A DNA stretch of 64,000 bases from Naegleria lovaniensis. Its lineage: Eukaryota; Heterolobosea; Eutetramitea; Acrasida; Naegleriidae. The stretch is taken from the NCBI RefSeq assembly GCF_003324165.1, contig NW_025407839.1, positions 62,001-126,000 of the forward strand, in the 5' to 3' direction. Below are positions 46,444 to 59,010 of this stretch, one piece after another (the stretch's first letter is position 1; each line of letters begins with the position of its first letter). A program made the position numbers and the translations under genes. The notes below the pieces were generated by a model. It saw nothing but the letters and a program-made list of their open reading frames with translations. It had not been told where the DNA came from and did no database searches.

Positions 46444-47995
46444 ATGAGTAGTTCATCGGCTTTCTCTTTGTCATCATCATCACAAAAAACACTGCACTCA
46501 TTCATTTTGATACTCTCCGTGGTGATACGTGGAATATTGTTTTATTATGAATTTGATAAATCATTGGAGGATGAAATTCACTTTTCTACTCCGACCACAA
46601 GTTTCAAACGATGTAGGTGTAAATTTTGTTCGGAATATATATATTGATCAATGTATGAAATGATGATATCTACATTTCTTAACGATATTAGTGAAAGAAG
46701 GATTATTTCTCTCTCGGATCGGTCAATCACCATATTCCAGCTCTTCTTTTTTACAACCTCCTCTTACATTAGCTCCCTTTGCATTGGCCGATCAATTGGC
46801 AAGTACATTCTCAACTCATCATGAAAGAAATTTACAACTTTGGATGTACCGATTCATTTTCATAATATCAGATCTTGTGGTTGCATTTTTCGTGTATGGA
46901 ATTGCTAAAAATTCGGAATTACTATTGCAACCTTTTTACAAAAGAGTCACAACAGCAGGAACATCGAACACCACAACAAATAGAGCTTCTCGAAATTTGC
47001 CACAAGAAAATACTCCTTCTCAAAATTTACCTATTTTTTTAATGTCACTGTATTTATTGAATCCTGTAATGATTGGAAGTTGTGTGAGCATGTCGACCAT
47101 TGTTTTCAATAATTTGTCAATTGCTGGAGCAATATACTTTGCAACAAAATCGAACATAGTATCTAGTACCTTATTTTTAGCATTTGGTTCATATTTGACG
47201 CTGTATCCAATTACATTACTTGTTGGAATTATTTTAATTGTGAGAAGTTTGAAACTGAGACGTAATGAGCCTGCCAATATGTTTGCAATCTCTGGAAAAA
47301 GTATTATCATGCTTCTATTTTGGACATGTTGCTTACACTATGCGTCAATTTCTCTTCTGGAAAGCATTAGAGGGGGTGACAGCTTGGAAGCAAAAACTAC
47401 AATTCCAACAGATACCATAATTTATCCATTCCTCTCATCAACATTGGGCACAGTGATTGGAATTGAACGATTGAATATTCTCTATGAATACTGTTATCAA
47501 TGCTACTATTATCCTTTCACCCTTCAAGATTTAACTCCAAATTGGGGGACGATGTGGTACTTCTTCACAGAAGTTTTCAACGATTTTAAGGCCTTCTTTT
47601 TGCTAATTTTCCACTTGCATGCATTTATTTATGTCATTCCTCTCACACTCAGATTCAAAAACGATGGATTATTTTGGTGCCTCATTCAGACAGCAATAAT
47701 TTCTGTATTTAAGGCATATCCATGCTTGGGAGATTTTTACTTTTACATGACACTCCTTCTTCTATTTATTCACATCTCCCAACATATGAGATATGGTTTC
47801 TTTATTGTGAGCATGTTACTGGCATCACTTTTCGTGGGACCTATTTGTTTCAATACTTGGATTCACAAGGGTACAGGAAATGCCAATTTCTTCTACTTTG
47901 TGACTCTCATCTTTTTAGTTGGAAATATTTTACTCATTGTTGAATTTGTGTTTGCACGACTGAAAGCCACTCACCTCTACAAAAAGAACCAGTAG
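46444..47995 (+). CDS. PIGU: GPI transamidase subunit PIG-U/Cdc91
   Basis: Two exons (46444-46612 and 46692-47995, intron 79 nt) give 490 residues. The family opening is completed by the splice: LKEGLFLSRIGQSPYSSSSF followed by PPLTLAPF. Several membrane spans follow. The diagnostic block is LTPNWGTMWYFFTEVFNDF, which matches the FTPNxGLFWYFFxExFxxF motif of PIG-U, and IPLTLRF follows. PIG-U is a multi-span subunit of the ER complex that attaches GPI anchors to proteins. It sits 51 bp after the metallophosphoesterase gene. No frame break is seen. Confidence 0.93.
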
Positions 47996-48483
47996 AAGTC
48001 CTTTTCACTTTTGTGTCATATCCAAAATACGATTATGATTTACCATGCGAATGAATGGCACATGAATAAAAAGAGCTGTATGCTGTAGCTGAGAGCGAAC
48101 TACATCTTGCGAGTTGCAGTTTGCGAGGATAAGCCTTGCATGGAATCTCTACTCTATTACAGTTTCCTAAACGATAATGATCGTGAGATAAGGAATGACC
48201 ACATCGAGGATAAACCGAAATAAAACACCTAAAGGTCTTGTTTGAAGAGAGGGATCTCAAATTTTTTCACACTCGGAATTGAAGGGACCTCTTGTGGTTA
48301 GCATTAATTTGTTTTTTAAAAGTGTTTAAGAGAAAAAGGTAAAAAAAGAACCAATTTAAAGTAAACTCGCGCACGCATCTCTTTGTTCTGGACAAACAAG
48401 AGGACCTGTAATTAATATTTTGCTTTTTGTCAACAAATTAAAAGGGAAAACATTGGATCAATTTTAAAAAAAATACCTTCATC
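47996..48483. other. Intergenic region PIG-U / ZC3HC1-like gene
   Basis: These 488 bp hold no supported gene. The open frame on the minus strand at 48033-48260 has no domain. AT-rich sequence with runs of A lies just before the ATG at 48484. No RNA gene was recognised. Confidence 0.4.
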
Positions 48484-51343
48484 ATGATAACATCATCCTC
48501 TCAATCGTTGGGCCTTCCCGAATCAAGTACAAACAGCAGTGATCACTCACTGCAAGAAATTGAAAGAAAAATTAAAGCCTATATGCACATGATGGATACA
48601 AATCCACAAAAAAGAATTCGGATCACATTGGTTCGGACATCAATTATTTAATCTTGCATCGCCATCTTCAATTTTGAACTCGGATCAAGCCCACAGTAAT
48701 ATAAAACATGAAACATCAACTCCGCTTGATATTAAAGGATTCAATGAGAGAGTAAAAACTTTTCAAATCGCAACATGGTTCAACAAGCCTTATAATGTAA
48801 ACCCACTCGAGTGCGCAAGATACGGTTTTATCAATTACAGCCAAGACAAGATTCAGTGCTCACAATGCCAATCTAAATTAATTTTGAAAACAGAATTTGA
48901 AAAAGTTAGTGTACCCAGTGAGGTCATTGAGAAGCGATGTGAATCATTTAGAGAGGAGCTAAAATCATGTCATTTACATGATTGTATTTTCTATAACCAA
49001 CCATCACCATTACGATTCACCCTGTTCTGTCATCAAGATACTTCATCTGGGAAGAATAAGAATATTATTAAGTTGCATTGCTTTAATTTTCATAGAATGC
49101 TCAAGAAATTGCTTCAATTACAATCGACACACGATCTAAAATTGGACTTAAGCTCTGAATTTTTAACCAAATATCACAACTCCAACAATGAATTCGTAGA
49201 GACTACAATGAATGAAATGAAAAGTAATGTAGAGCATCTGAAGAGCTCAGAATCTTCCGTGACAGCATCTTTATTTTGGTTGAGCGTTTTTCACTGGGAA
49301 GTACTGCTAAAAACCTTCAATAATGGCTCAGAAAAGGATTACTTTTTACATTGCGAGCATTGTCAAATGAGTCACTATTTGAAGAAGGCGATTCGTGGAC
49401 GTTTATTAACCACTGAGGAGCCATTGAATCCTGCAGCCATGCATCGATGGTGGTGTCCCTGCGTACATCACAACAAACTCTTAACAGATTATGAGCAGAT
49501 TAATGAGGATGAAGAAAGCAAGTTTTATTCTAAAAGTCTCATAAAACGACAACTGAATGAGCTCCCTGGATGGAGTCAAATGTTGGACTCTCTTAAGCAA
49601 GACAGCAAAATCTCGAATCAACACGCTGGGATTGGTTTGGCTCTACTAAATCATGAACATTTGCCCAATGAATATGATGCCTCTCTTCTAGTGAAGAACA
49701 TTTTACAAAACTCACTGAGCTCAATATTCGTCTCTGAGAATGAACGGAGGCAATGGTTGAGGAAGCAATATGAAAACCCCAATGAAACGAGGGAAGGCAA
49801 GGTAGCTGTTCTCGCATCTAAGCAAGATGCAAATGATTTGCAACCATCTCTCGAAACAGTAGTTCCTCGCGTGGAACATCCAACAGCTCCAGAAGCAACC
49901 AGCTCCACTAGTGGCAGCAATAAGGAAGATTCTGAACCTTCCCCAACAACGATGACTACAGTCAGTCCTGTACAAACGCCAACAACTGTAGAGGCCCCAA
50001 CAACAGATCAACCACCACATGTACATACCAGCAGTGACGTCACACGATCAACTTCCCATGAAAGCCTCGTAATCAAAGATCCAATGTCGTTTTCAATTAA
50101 TTTGGCACCGCGTACTCCAACCACACAATTGGAATCTTCCTTCATCAGTCCTTTCTCTACAACCACAAATTATCAAGAAATGGGAACTGCGTCTCTAACA
50201 CGGGCGGATAAGGAAGGTATTCAATCGCCATTATCAGGTCCGTACGCAGCAGAGGCAGACGAGGATGCATTATCGTTATCTTCAACGCCAAACACGTTTT
50301 CAACAGTCATGCAACTGGAATTTACTTCTCCAACAACAGCAACTTCTTCACTGCCCAGACACTCGAAGAACCCTATACTTTGTCGCCTCCCATGGTTGCA
50401 ACCTCTCCAGCACTTGATTTGTCAACCAATGATTCAGAAATCACAAATCATCAAACATTCACAGCAGACGACATGTTGGAAACTAGAGAAACAATGATTG
50501 AAGAAGATCAACAACTACCAATGCATGAGACAACTGCGGAAGCATCCTCTGGTTTATTAACACCAGTTAAGGCCGATACTTTTATTCAACTAGAGCCCTC
50601 CACATCCCATACAACACCCTCCATTGCATCCGTGTCTTCGCCTGTTCCATCTAATACCCTGGCAGTGACCACACCAACGGTAGCTGCCCATCCTCGTTAT
50701 CGACGTCCTCCTCGAAACACCAATCAATACATGATAAGTCAACCACAGCGAGAAAGGCTGAGATTTCAACTACAACTCCCTCAAAACCTCCATCCAGTAT
50801 TTCCTCCTCGTCGAAAACCACTAGTAGTAGTAGCAGCAGTAGTAGTAACACAACACCAAACAAATTGACAAGCACTCCAAAAGATTCATCTCACAGCAGT
50901 GGTTCCACCTCAACGCCAAACAAATCAAGAAAACAGCAATCAACTCGACAAAGTTCAAATAAGAAGCAATCAACGCCCAATTCAGACAATACTGCGACAT
51001 TGTCAAATACGCCATCTTCCAAACAATTTCGACAATCTGGCAGCAACAAACAAGGTAACGCCACAACCAATAGCAAACGAAAAAACGCCCAAACCACAGG
51101 CAAAGCAGCAAGAAACGCAAATAGCAACAGTATTGAAGAGCTGTCAATTCAAACATTCGCAAATAGTTGTGCAACGAGCGCGTCAAGAAGCGGTTTTCTT
51201 TATCTAGCTGAAACTCCTCGGGTTGATTACTTTGGACAGCGAAAACACGGTTCCAATATTCTACCACAGCTTCCAAAAATCACGCAATCTTCAAAAAAAC
51301 AACGTCATTGCGTCGTAATAGCCTTCTGAAGACGACACGATAA
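48484..51343 (+). CDS. C3HC zinc-finger protein resembling ZC3HC1/NIPA (several frame breaks)
   Basis: The C3HC finger appears after about 80 residues: FNERVKTFQIATWFNKPYN, then LECARYGFINYSQDKIQCSQC, then CHLHDC. This is the F..R..TF..W..KP / CA..GF / C..C / H..C layout of NIPA/ZC3HC1 and budding yeast Pml39, which sit at the nuclear pore basket. A second zinc region (DYFLHCEHCQMSHYLKK and WWCPCVHH) follows near 49400, again as in NIPA. The C-terminal 450 residues are Ser/Thr/Pro rich. The first junction, near 48606 in an A-run, needs one base fewer or two more. Missing single bases are inferred near 50350, 50740 and 51290. If the last is not accepted the stop is at 51329. Confidence 0.72.
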
Positions 51344-52038
51344 TTATTCTTCGGTGTGTGGTACAGTATTATCATATCCCAATATCCAGAACCACACTTG
51401 GTGCATATCCGCGTAATAATTACTCCACAACACCATCTGAAAAGGCAAGTGGTGTGAGTGCGAAGAAAAGACTAGTATTCATTTTTGAACAAGTACAATT
51501 TATTTGTACAATATCCAATCAATAGTGTAATAGCAATAATTAACACTATTACAATAACTATTTAAAAATCCATCAACCGGCGACATAATATTCCAAAAAA
51601 CAGCCACACACTTGATTGTTTCTCATTCAACTGCACACACACAAAAGCAGCATCAGAACGCACAAACGCACAAGCAATCAATTCCTTCTTCTTTTGCTGC
51701 AAAATCTTTCACATCAAGAAGGTCCAATCTACATTATCATAACCACTCACATTCCTTTTAAAAACCCAACTCTGAAAAGCAGTGGCTTAACCAAAATCAC
51801 TGAACAACAAACCACCAACTGTCAAAAGTCAATACTACTGCCTGCAACAAACTACGACTTTTTGAAATATTTGAGAGAAACTGATATCAACTGCAACCAC
51901 TTCTTATCATAATTTGCATCAGCGAAACACTCTTTTGTGAAAACATTTATTCTCTCACAAATTCACAACAACTGACAAACTTTCACACCTTCCGCATTCA
52001 CACAATCACGACTTGAAGGCAACAACAAGAGCATAATT
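51344..52038. other. Intergenic region before the low-complexity protein gene
   Basis: These 695 bp contain no supported gene. The right half is rich in ACA/CAAC and TTC tracts and reads like a long 5' leader of the gene at 52039. No RNA gene, inverted terminal repeat or CRISPR-like array is visible. Confidence 0.4.
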
Positions 52039-54840
52039 ATGGGACCAACATTGTTGCCTCCTGCACAATATTCACAACGACAAAAGCATCATCAACAGAA
52101 AGCACCTTCCACAATAATCATTTCTAACGACTTTCACAACATGATTATACCATCTCAGACTCGTCAAGAACATCATTCGCAGTCACCTTCCAGTAAGGAA
52201 CCTGTCGTGCTCACCAACAGTAAAGCCATTGAATTGTTATTTGGCAATACTAACAGTGGCAGCAATCAACACGTTCAGGGATCCATTCCTCCATCTCTTC
52301 CTCTCTCTCAACAACATTTGACAAAAGGAACAAATCATCAATTGTCTCATCATCATGAACCAAGTACAGCAAAACATTCTCTTGCGCTCATTGACGGTGT
52401 GAACAGCAGCAATCTTGGTGGTTCACAACATGCACCACTTGTTGAACATCATCATCAACATGCTACAACCACTTATTCTGCATCTTCGACACCATTGCCT
52501 GCTACGAGTAGTGTATTATTGGATTCACAGGACAACACTACTTTGCATCATGATGGATCACAACAACAGATCGCTCACACAATATCCACGAGTTACAAAT
52601 ATGGCAATTTTAGAGACCGTCCCAATGATTTTTATCCTCCTCCTTCCAATGAATTACATTCTCACTATGGCTCTACCGTTGGTGGCCATCCTCATCCTCA
52701 TCATTACTATAGTCATCATCATCATTATCAACAACAACAAGATGTCTTCACTCAAAACTACGAGTATTCACAACAACTATGTAACAAGTACTACGACGAA
52801 TAGTAGTGGTCATAGCCATTCAAACAACAACTCTCCATCGAGTCAACGTACCAATCCTTTTCATCAACAGGAAAAACATCAACGAAATCCTCTCGCATCA
52901 AATCCTCCTCCCTATCATTTTCACACACATGCGTCCACTCAACAAGGTTCTGGAGGCTCAGATGCACAATTAGGATGGAGAGTGGGTGGTTCAGTGACTG
53001 GTTTTGGAGGTGGAGGAGTACAGAGAGCCTCTCCAACCACCAACTCCATGATGATGATGCAGGGTACTTCAACAACAGCAAATGCAGGAACAATCTATGG
53101 TGTGGACGATGAGAGAATGCATTATGAAAAACATTTGAGAGAGAAGGAACGAGAGGAGAGCATGCAGATGCATCATCAACAGTATGACTCGAATCGAGAA
53201 CATCATCCTTCTTCTCATGCTCGTCATTATCACGATGGGTTCATGTTATCCAAGATGGAATCTTCTAAATATCTGAATTTATCAAATATGGAAGGTCATA
53301 CTTTCGATGGCAATTTAGCTCAACATTCAGCATCATCCTATCATCCTACTGAATGCTATTACCAGATGAATCATCACGAGTATAGTAGAAATATGCCATC
53401 GAGCTCCTCTGTTGCTGCAAGTACTTTGCATCATCATCAAGAACCACATTATTATGATCATTACGCTCCAAATCATGCATTACAACCTTCTTTGAAAAAG
53501 ACAAAAATCATGTCTCATCAAGAACGAAAAGAATTCATGCATGATGACCATCATCTTCAACACGAGCACATTTTGGTGAAACAAATCATGAAGAACATGT
53601 AGAACAACAACAGCAGCAACAACAATACGAAGAGTATGCCTCTGATTCCATGAAACAGTTACTTGATGACACTCAAAGTGATCATTTACCAATGGCTACA
53701 AGCAGTCAAGAGCGTCAAAAAACTCCAAACAAAGCAACTACAAGAAGAGAAGAAGTTCGACTACGAGTAATGCCACCAAAGAATCTAAGAGTACCAAAAA
53801 GAAGTCATCTTCTGCTGCAAAAATCTCTCGAAAATCTTCCTCCTCAAACAGTAGTGTTCACAGTGCCGAAGACAGTAGTAGCAGTACGACAAATACAGCA
53901 CCACTCGACTCCAAGTCAAAACCTATTGACCTTGATATTGAAGAATTGGATGACTCTGTCAACATTCCTATTCGCGTTTTGGCTTACAATTTAGGACTCA
54001 CAAAGACGTCTCCAAATCATGGAGATATCGTGACATTCGAAGAGCTCTCTTCGAACGAATGATTGAAGATCATATCGATTTTGTAGACACTCAGGAAGAG
54101 CATTCACTTTTAAGAGAGAGACTTCCTCACAAATTGACCTATAGCAATTTCTGTAAGAGAGTCATGCTGTTGGTCTTTCATTATCTAGTGCGAGACGGAA
54201 AAGAACCAAAATTTTATCGACGACCACTTGTGAAAAGAGAACTTATTGAAAATCTGTTACGAGAAAAAGATCCTCACTTTTATTCCATTGTTAATCCATC
54301 CATTGCTCGTGAATTGCATACTCTCTTGAATACAAATAGTGAAATGAAATTTAAGCAAGCGATTGCCATTGTTTTTGCTGGTATCCTTAATATGGAAACA
54401 TTGCAAAGTCTTCACAAGGTAACAACAACAACAACGAATGTTTTACCAAGGAGAAGAGCAACAAGCAATTCCAAACGATCTTCTTCCAAGAAGCGATCAT
54501 CCAATGAGGATCTATCCGATGGTGATGATGACGATGAACAAGATGATGAACAAGACGAAGACGATCAAATCGCCACTTCTCAAAGAGACCCAACACGTGT
54601 CACTAGCAGTGCTTTGAAAAACAGTCAGTCTCGTAGTCGACGACGACGACATGTCAATGTTTCTTCACAAAGTCAAACCACAAGTGACAATGATGAAGAA
54701 GAAAAACAAGATGTTTCTAATATGAATGACTCATGGAAAAACCTACAAGACCTCGACGACAAGCAAGTAAGAATTTGAAACGCAAGTTACAAGCAGTGGT
54801 TGAAATTTTGGAACATGAAGATGATGATGAAGAGGAATGA
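52039..54840 (+). CDS. Low-complexity (Ser/His/Gln) protein with conserved-looking C-terminal region, family unknown
   Basis: The reading frame must be followed through five shifts: near 52790 (one extra or two missing bases), 53575, 53752, 54003 and 54765 (one missing base each). Restored length is about 934 residues. Residues 1-500 are rich in Ser, His, Gln and Asn. From about 53950 the sequence is well folded in appearance: IPIRVLAYNLGL, then RYRDIRRALFERMIEDHIDF, then LTYSNFCKRVMLLVFHYLV, and KRELIENLLREKDPHFYSI. A basic, Ser-rich stretch and an acidic run (DDDDEQDDEQDED) follow, then a tail KNLKRKLQAVVEILEHEDDD with coiled-coil rhythm. The composition suggests a nuclear or chromatin protein. 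I do not recognise a family. Confidence 0.62.
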
Positions 54841-55177
54841 TGATGCATATGTCAATCCTCAATTGAGGTTCGTGTGATCACTTTTAAAACCGTTACTGGA
54901 ATACAAGATCACCAAGATATCATGCGGGAATAAATAATAACTTGAGTTAAGTTGAAACAGTGACAAATTTTGTGTATTCATTGAAAAGTGTGTATTTTGT
55001 TATTGTAAAATGATTATCATGTAAAGAATGACGATCTGTGTGTTGAGATAGAGATATTTTGTTTTGGTGTGAACTCCTCATCAATTCCTTCTACACCTAA
55101 ATTTAAATTATACAAGTTATGATGAAATTACACAAATGTTGATTCAAAGCTATTTGATAAACAACCAAAATCTCTGA
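54841..55177. other. Convergent intergenic region
   Basis: These 337 bp lie between the 3' ends of a rightward and a leftward gene. A 12-base palindrome, CCTCAATTGAGG, sits at 54857-54868, 17 bases after the stop. It may be chance or part of a 3'-end signal. Nothing else is seen. Confidence 0.4.
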
Positions 55178-55570
55178 CTACAACTCTTGTTGAGTCGTAG
55201 CATCCGTGGCATGCTTCTCTCCATCATTTTGTGTTCCCAAAAACATTTTAGCAAAAGGTTCCGCAAATTCTCTAAAACTCAACACATCATCTCCATTCAC
55301 ATCCAACTGATCAAACAACAAATCCAAAGCATTCTCTGCCTTTGTATTCATTCCCAATTTCTCTGCAAGTGAAGGATCTTGTTGTAACATGACTTCCATC
55401 ACTCGTTTTAATTCTTCCTTTTCAATGACTCCATTCTTGTTTAAATCAATTCGAGAAAAGAGTTGTGAAATGACTTGTTGTTGTTGTGGAGAGAGTTGAT
55501 TGTAATTGGAAGTGGATGATGATGAATTGAAATGACAAGCAGAGGAAGTAGAGGCTTTTCGAGTGAGCAT
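55178..55570 (-). CDS. EF-hand calcium-binding protein, small
   Basis: From the first ATG (55570) the protein has 130 residues. Two EF-hand loops are clear: DLNKNGVIEKEE and DVNGDDVLSFRE, both with the D-x-D/N-x-G pattern. The spacing of about 45 residues suits a paired EF-hand unit. The frame stays open upstream to 55657 without ATG; an upstream coding exon ending near an AG at 55658 is possible. A Ser-rich, Gln-rich linker precedes the hands. It cannot be assigned to calmodulin, centrin or calcineurin B. Confidence 0.75.
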   Translation of the reverse strand: MLTRKASTSSACHFNSSSSTSNYNQLSPQQQQVISQLFSRIDLNKNGVIEKEELKRVMEVMLQQDPSLAEKLGMNTKAENALDLLFDQLDVNGDDVLSFREFAEPFAKMFLGTQNDGEKHATDATTQQEL

Positions 55571-56201
55571 GTTTGTCAAAATTTGAATGATTGTTGTTAA
55601 TGGTAGTTTGGTTTGGAATTCAAGAGTAGTTGAATTTTTCAAAAACTGATCGATCACTATTCAGAAGGAAAAGAGTGAGAAGTTAGGAAATGTTGATGCA
55701 ATGTGTGTTCAATTTTTTTTAAATGATTTATTGTCAAGTGACAACTGTCACTGATTGGATAATAAGAAAAGTCATGATAGGCCACTACTATTTTGCAAAG
55801 ACGACAACGGACGAGTGAATGACTTTTTTAAAATAGAAAACAAAATTTCCGATCCACCCTCTATGTGTTGAAATGCATGTTTCTGTAACTTCTTTACATG
55901 CAACGGTCGTTCTTCTTTTTCACATGTGATCACTCGAGAATTCATTCATCGTTGTTCTCTCGACCATCAACAATATTTGTCCGTTCACGCGGGTGTGTGG
56001 ATTATTTTCTCAACTCCTCTCCGGAGTGTGTTTCGAAATAGATTCACAAAGCTTATAAATCAAATGATTGACAAACATTCCAGCAAGGTCCCAACTTGAT
56101 TTTTCAAACACACCTTCGACTCGCCTTTTGCTCCATGCATTGAATGGTTGTTCTTGAAATTGAGAACACAATGTGTTTTAAATTTGTTGAACCAAAAAAA
56201 A
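55571..56201. promoter_or_regulatory. Divergent intergenic region (EF-hand / MFS transporter)
   Basis: These 631 bp lie between two divergent genes. The right end carries a nine-base A-run touching the ATG at 56202. A 5' exon of the EF-hand gene may be hidden on the left. No RNA gene or repeat is recognised. Confidence 0.35.
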
Positions 56202-58770
56202 ATGCAACACAAAGAAAAGAGTTCTCCGACGACGACGCATTCAAATTCCAAATTCAAGCTTGGTGAGGATCATGCAGCAGCGAGAGTAGAAGAAGAAGAC
56301 TCCTCCTCCTCATTGAGTATCAGAAAAGAAAAAGTGCAGTTACAAGATGAAGAAGAAGAAGAAGGCTTTCAGGATTCTTCCATTGATCAGGAAGGAATGA
56401 TTCAAAACGTTCCGAATGATACCTCCAAGGAATCATTGGAAGAAGAACACATGAATCAGGAGGAGGAGGAGGATTCGAATCGAGAAAAGGAAATTGAAAA
56501 TATTGATCAAGAGGAAAACAACTCGGCAACTTGCATGTCAAGAATGAAACGAGTTTGGAAACGTGCTGGACAAGTTCCTGTGTTGAAGCATGTCGTGGGA
56601 TTTTTGAGTACATATGGAGCAATTTTCCTGTTCAATCATGCGTTTAGGTCTCTCTTTTTTATGGTAGGTTTGTTATTTTTGAATGAGTGAAGTGTATTTC
56701 TAAAATTGGTAAATTTTGTGTGTGTGATGGGGAAACTATGATATATTTGAAAAATGAATTTTCTGAACATTAACATCCTTAAATTTTCCATTGGATTTTT
56801 GAAATTTTCGAAATGTATTGCATGAAATTAGAATTTAATTTCCGGTTTGGGAAATTTCTTTTCAGAAATTGCCATTGTTAATTTATTGGAAACTCGAACT
56901 GCAAATTCCACTCTTTCCTCCAACTCAACGAGTCTTTCTATTGCTCCAATGATTCATTCTCCCTTCTATTCTTCCATATATGATACATTTTCTCCAAATG
57001 TTAATTTATTGAAACTTTCCACTTCTAACATTTTTACTCAATTTTGCAGAAAGATGTTGACATTCCAAATGCAGACTATTCTCACGATGGTGCGTCAGGA
57101 ACGGCCATTTCTGGAGTTTTTATTGCATTGTTACTTCCAGGTAGGTTTTGTGTTATTTTTCTAATTGTGTAATTTTAAATTTTTAAATTCATCTTTTTGG
57201 AACAATGGCAAATGTGAAATTCATAATACATAGGAATATTTCTAATGCCAATTACTGGAATTGTGGCTGATTTATTCGATCGAAGAAAAATATTATTAGC
57301 AAGTGACATTGCCAGAGGTTTCATTGTTTTACTTTTTCTCATTGCTTACTTTATTAACGGTCTGGAATGGCTCGTTTATCTCACTATATTTTTACAATAT
57401 TGTTTTGGAGCATTCTTTGAACCATCACGAGAAGCTCTCGTTCCATTAGTTGTCAAACAAGAAGATTTACCCATTGCCAATGCGTTGGACTCTCTATGTT
57501 GGCTTGCAGTGAGTTTTTTCGGATCTTCACTCGGTGGCCTTGTGGTCAGCTTGTTGGGAATTCCTGCAAATTTTGCATTTGACAGCGCGTCCTTTTTTAT
57601 CTCCGGATTTTTCTGTCTTCTTTTATTCCAATACAAACATCTTGGAAGAAGAGGAATTGATGATAGAAAAGTGGAACCACCAAAGAAAAGCAACAAAGAG
57701 GATACAGAAATGGAAGGACATTGAACAGTGAACATCCATCACCAGTAGTATTAGAGAGCTCGTCATCAGCTTCTCCTTCAACCAACGAGATGAGAGAACC
57801 AGTAATAGATCAGCACTCTGTGATTCACTCCTCGACAGGAATGTTAGACCACTATGACGATGTGAATACAGAATCTTCACCAAATATGGAAATGAAAGAT
57901 CTAAAAAAAGAGGAACAAAAGACCATGCTCAATCATGAACAACAACACTCCAATCATCTCGATGATTCTCCAATCATGACAATATCCGATGCACAATCTA
58001 CCACTTCCCATTCTAGAAAATCACGCAACTCTCTAATTCTGCTATTCATCGAGATGAAAAAGTATTTTATTGAACTATTTACTGGAATTGTCTTCTTTTC
58101 AAAGAATCCTTTAATTTTCACATCCACCATGGTCAAGGCATTTGCTGGATTTTTCTGGTTTGGTTGTGAAATTATTTTAATTCATCTCGTTTATCAAGTA
58201 TTGGCCAAGAACGATAAGAGAATGGGAGGAATATATTTTGGTGTTGCCAAAATGTGGGCAGGAATTGGGAGTGGTCTATTTCCAGTCATTGTTGAAAGAC
58301 TTCTTCCAAAAACTTATACCACACGTACACTGAGAGCCATTCTCATGTGTGCTGTCTTCTTATTCCCAGTTTGTTTTTCATTGTATTACGTTTCAATTAT
58401 ATTTGCAGTAGAAGAGGATACACGAGTTCTTGGATTTGCTGGAATTTGTCTTTCACATTTAATTTTAGGAATTTCAACAGGAAATCTCTGGAGCTATTCC
58501 ATCACTCATTTACAAATGGTGTGTCCCAATGACTTTCTAGGAAGAGCCATGGCCTTAGATATGGGATTCTTTTTAAACATTTCAGATTTAATTGCCGTCT
58601 TTACATACGGAGTGATCTTGACAGATATTTTCAAATTCAGTGCCAGTCGTTTGGTATTGTTTCAATTGGTCACTAGTGTTGGAGCGGGTTGTTTGTTTGC
58701 TGTATGGTTTTTCATTTTCAGAAAGAATGTCAAATCGAGACAAGATTATTTGCAAGAAGTGTCTACATAA
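56202..58770 (+). CDS. Major facilitator superfamily transporter, MFS_3-like (two frame breaks)
   Basis: Exons are 56202-56663, 56832-57140 and 57234-58770 (introns 168 and 93 nt), 769 residues after restoring one base near 57045 and one near 57717. The first 110 residues are acidic and polar. Span 1 runs into FRSLFFM and continues across the splice as NLISGLGNFFSEIAIVNLL. The loop 2-3 signature is GIVADLFDRRKILLASDIAR, the GxxxDRxxRR motif of MFS. Later spans include LAVSFFGSSLGGLVVSLLG. A 110-residue acidic central loop separates the two halves, as in many MFS proteins. The first half resembles bacterial EntS-like exporters. The substrate is unknown. Confidence 0.82.
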
Positions 58771-59010
58771 AAATAATAAATCATCAGATGATTGTAGAGT
58801 GGATGAAGAATACAAATAGTCCATTGTATGTCTGTTGTTGTTGTTGTTTATTGAAATTCCAGGTGATCCATGAACGATATTTTTCAATTTCCATTTTAAG
58901 AACATTTCTTAATTTGCCATAGAGAATCCAATGAATCATGGAACACCTGAGGTATCTCGAAATCATTCAAGTTGCAATGAATAGATTCACACACAAGCAC
59001 ACTCCACAAA

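Noticed and set aside
50821-51276. Minus-strand Leu/Cys-rich frame of 151 codons
   Set aside because: It is the mirror of the Gln/Asn/Thr-rich tail of the ZC3HC1-like gene; composition explains it.
54857-54868. Palindrome after the unknown gene as a terminator
   Set aside because: Twelve bases without a loop or T-run; eukaryotic 3' ends are not made this way.
57000-57055. A 50-nt intron from GTTAAT to TTTTGCAG in the MFS gene
   Set aside because: The donor is off-consensus, and one missing T in the TTTT run explains the frame change with more natural sequence; not fully excluded.
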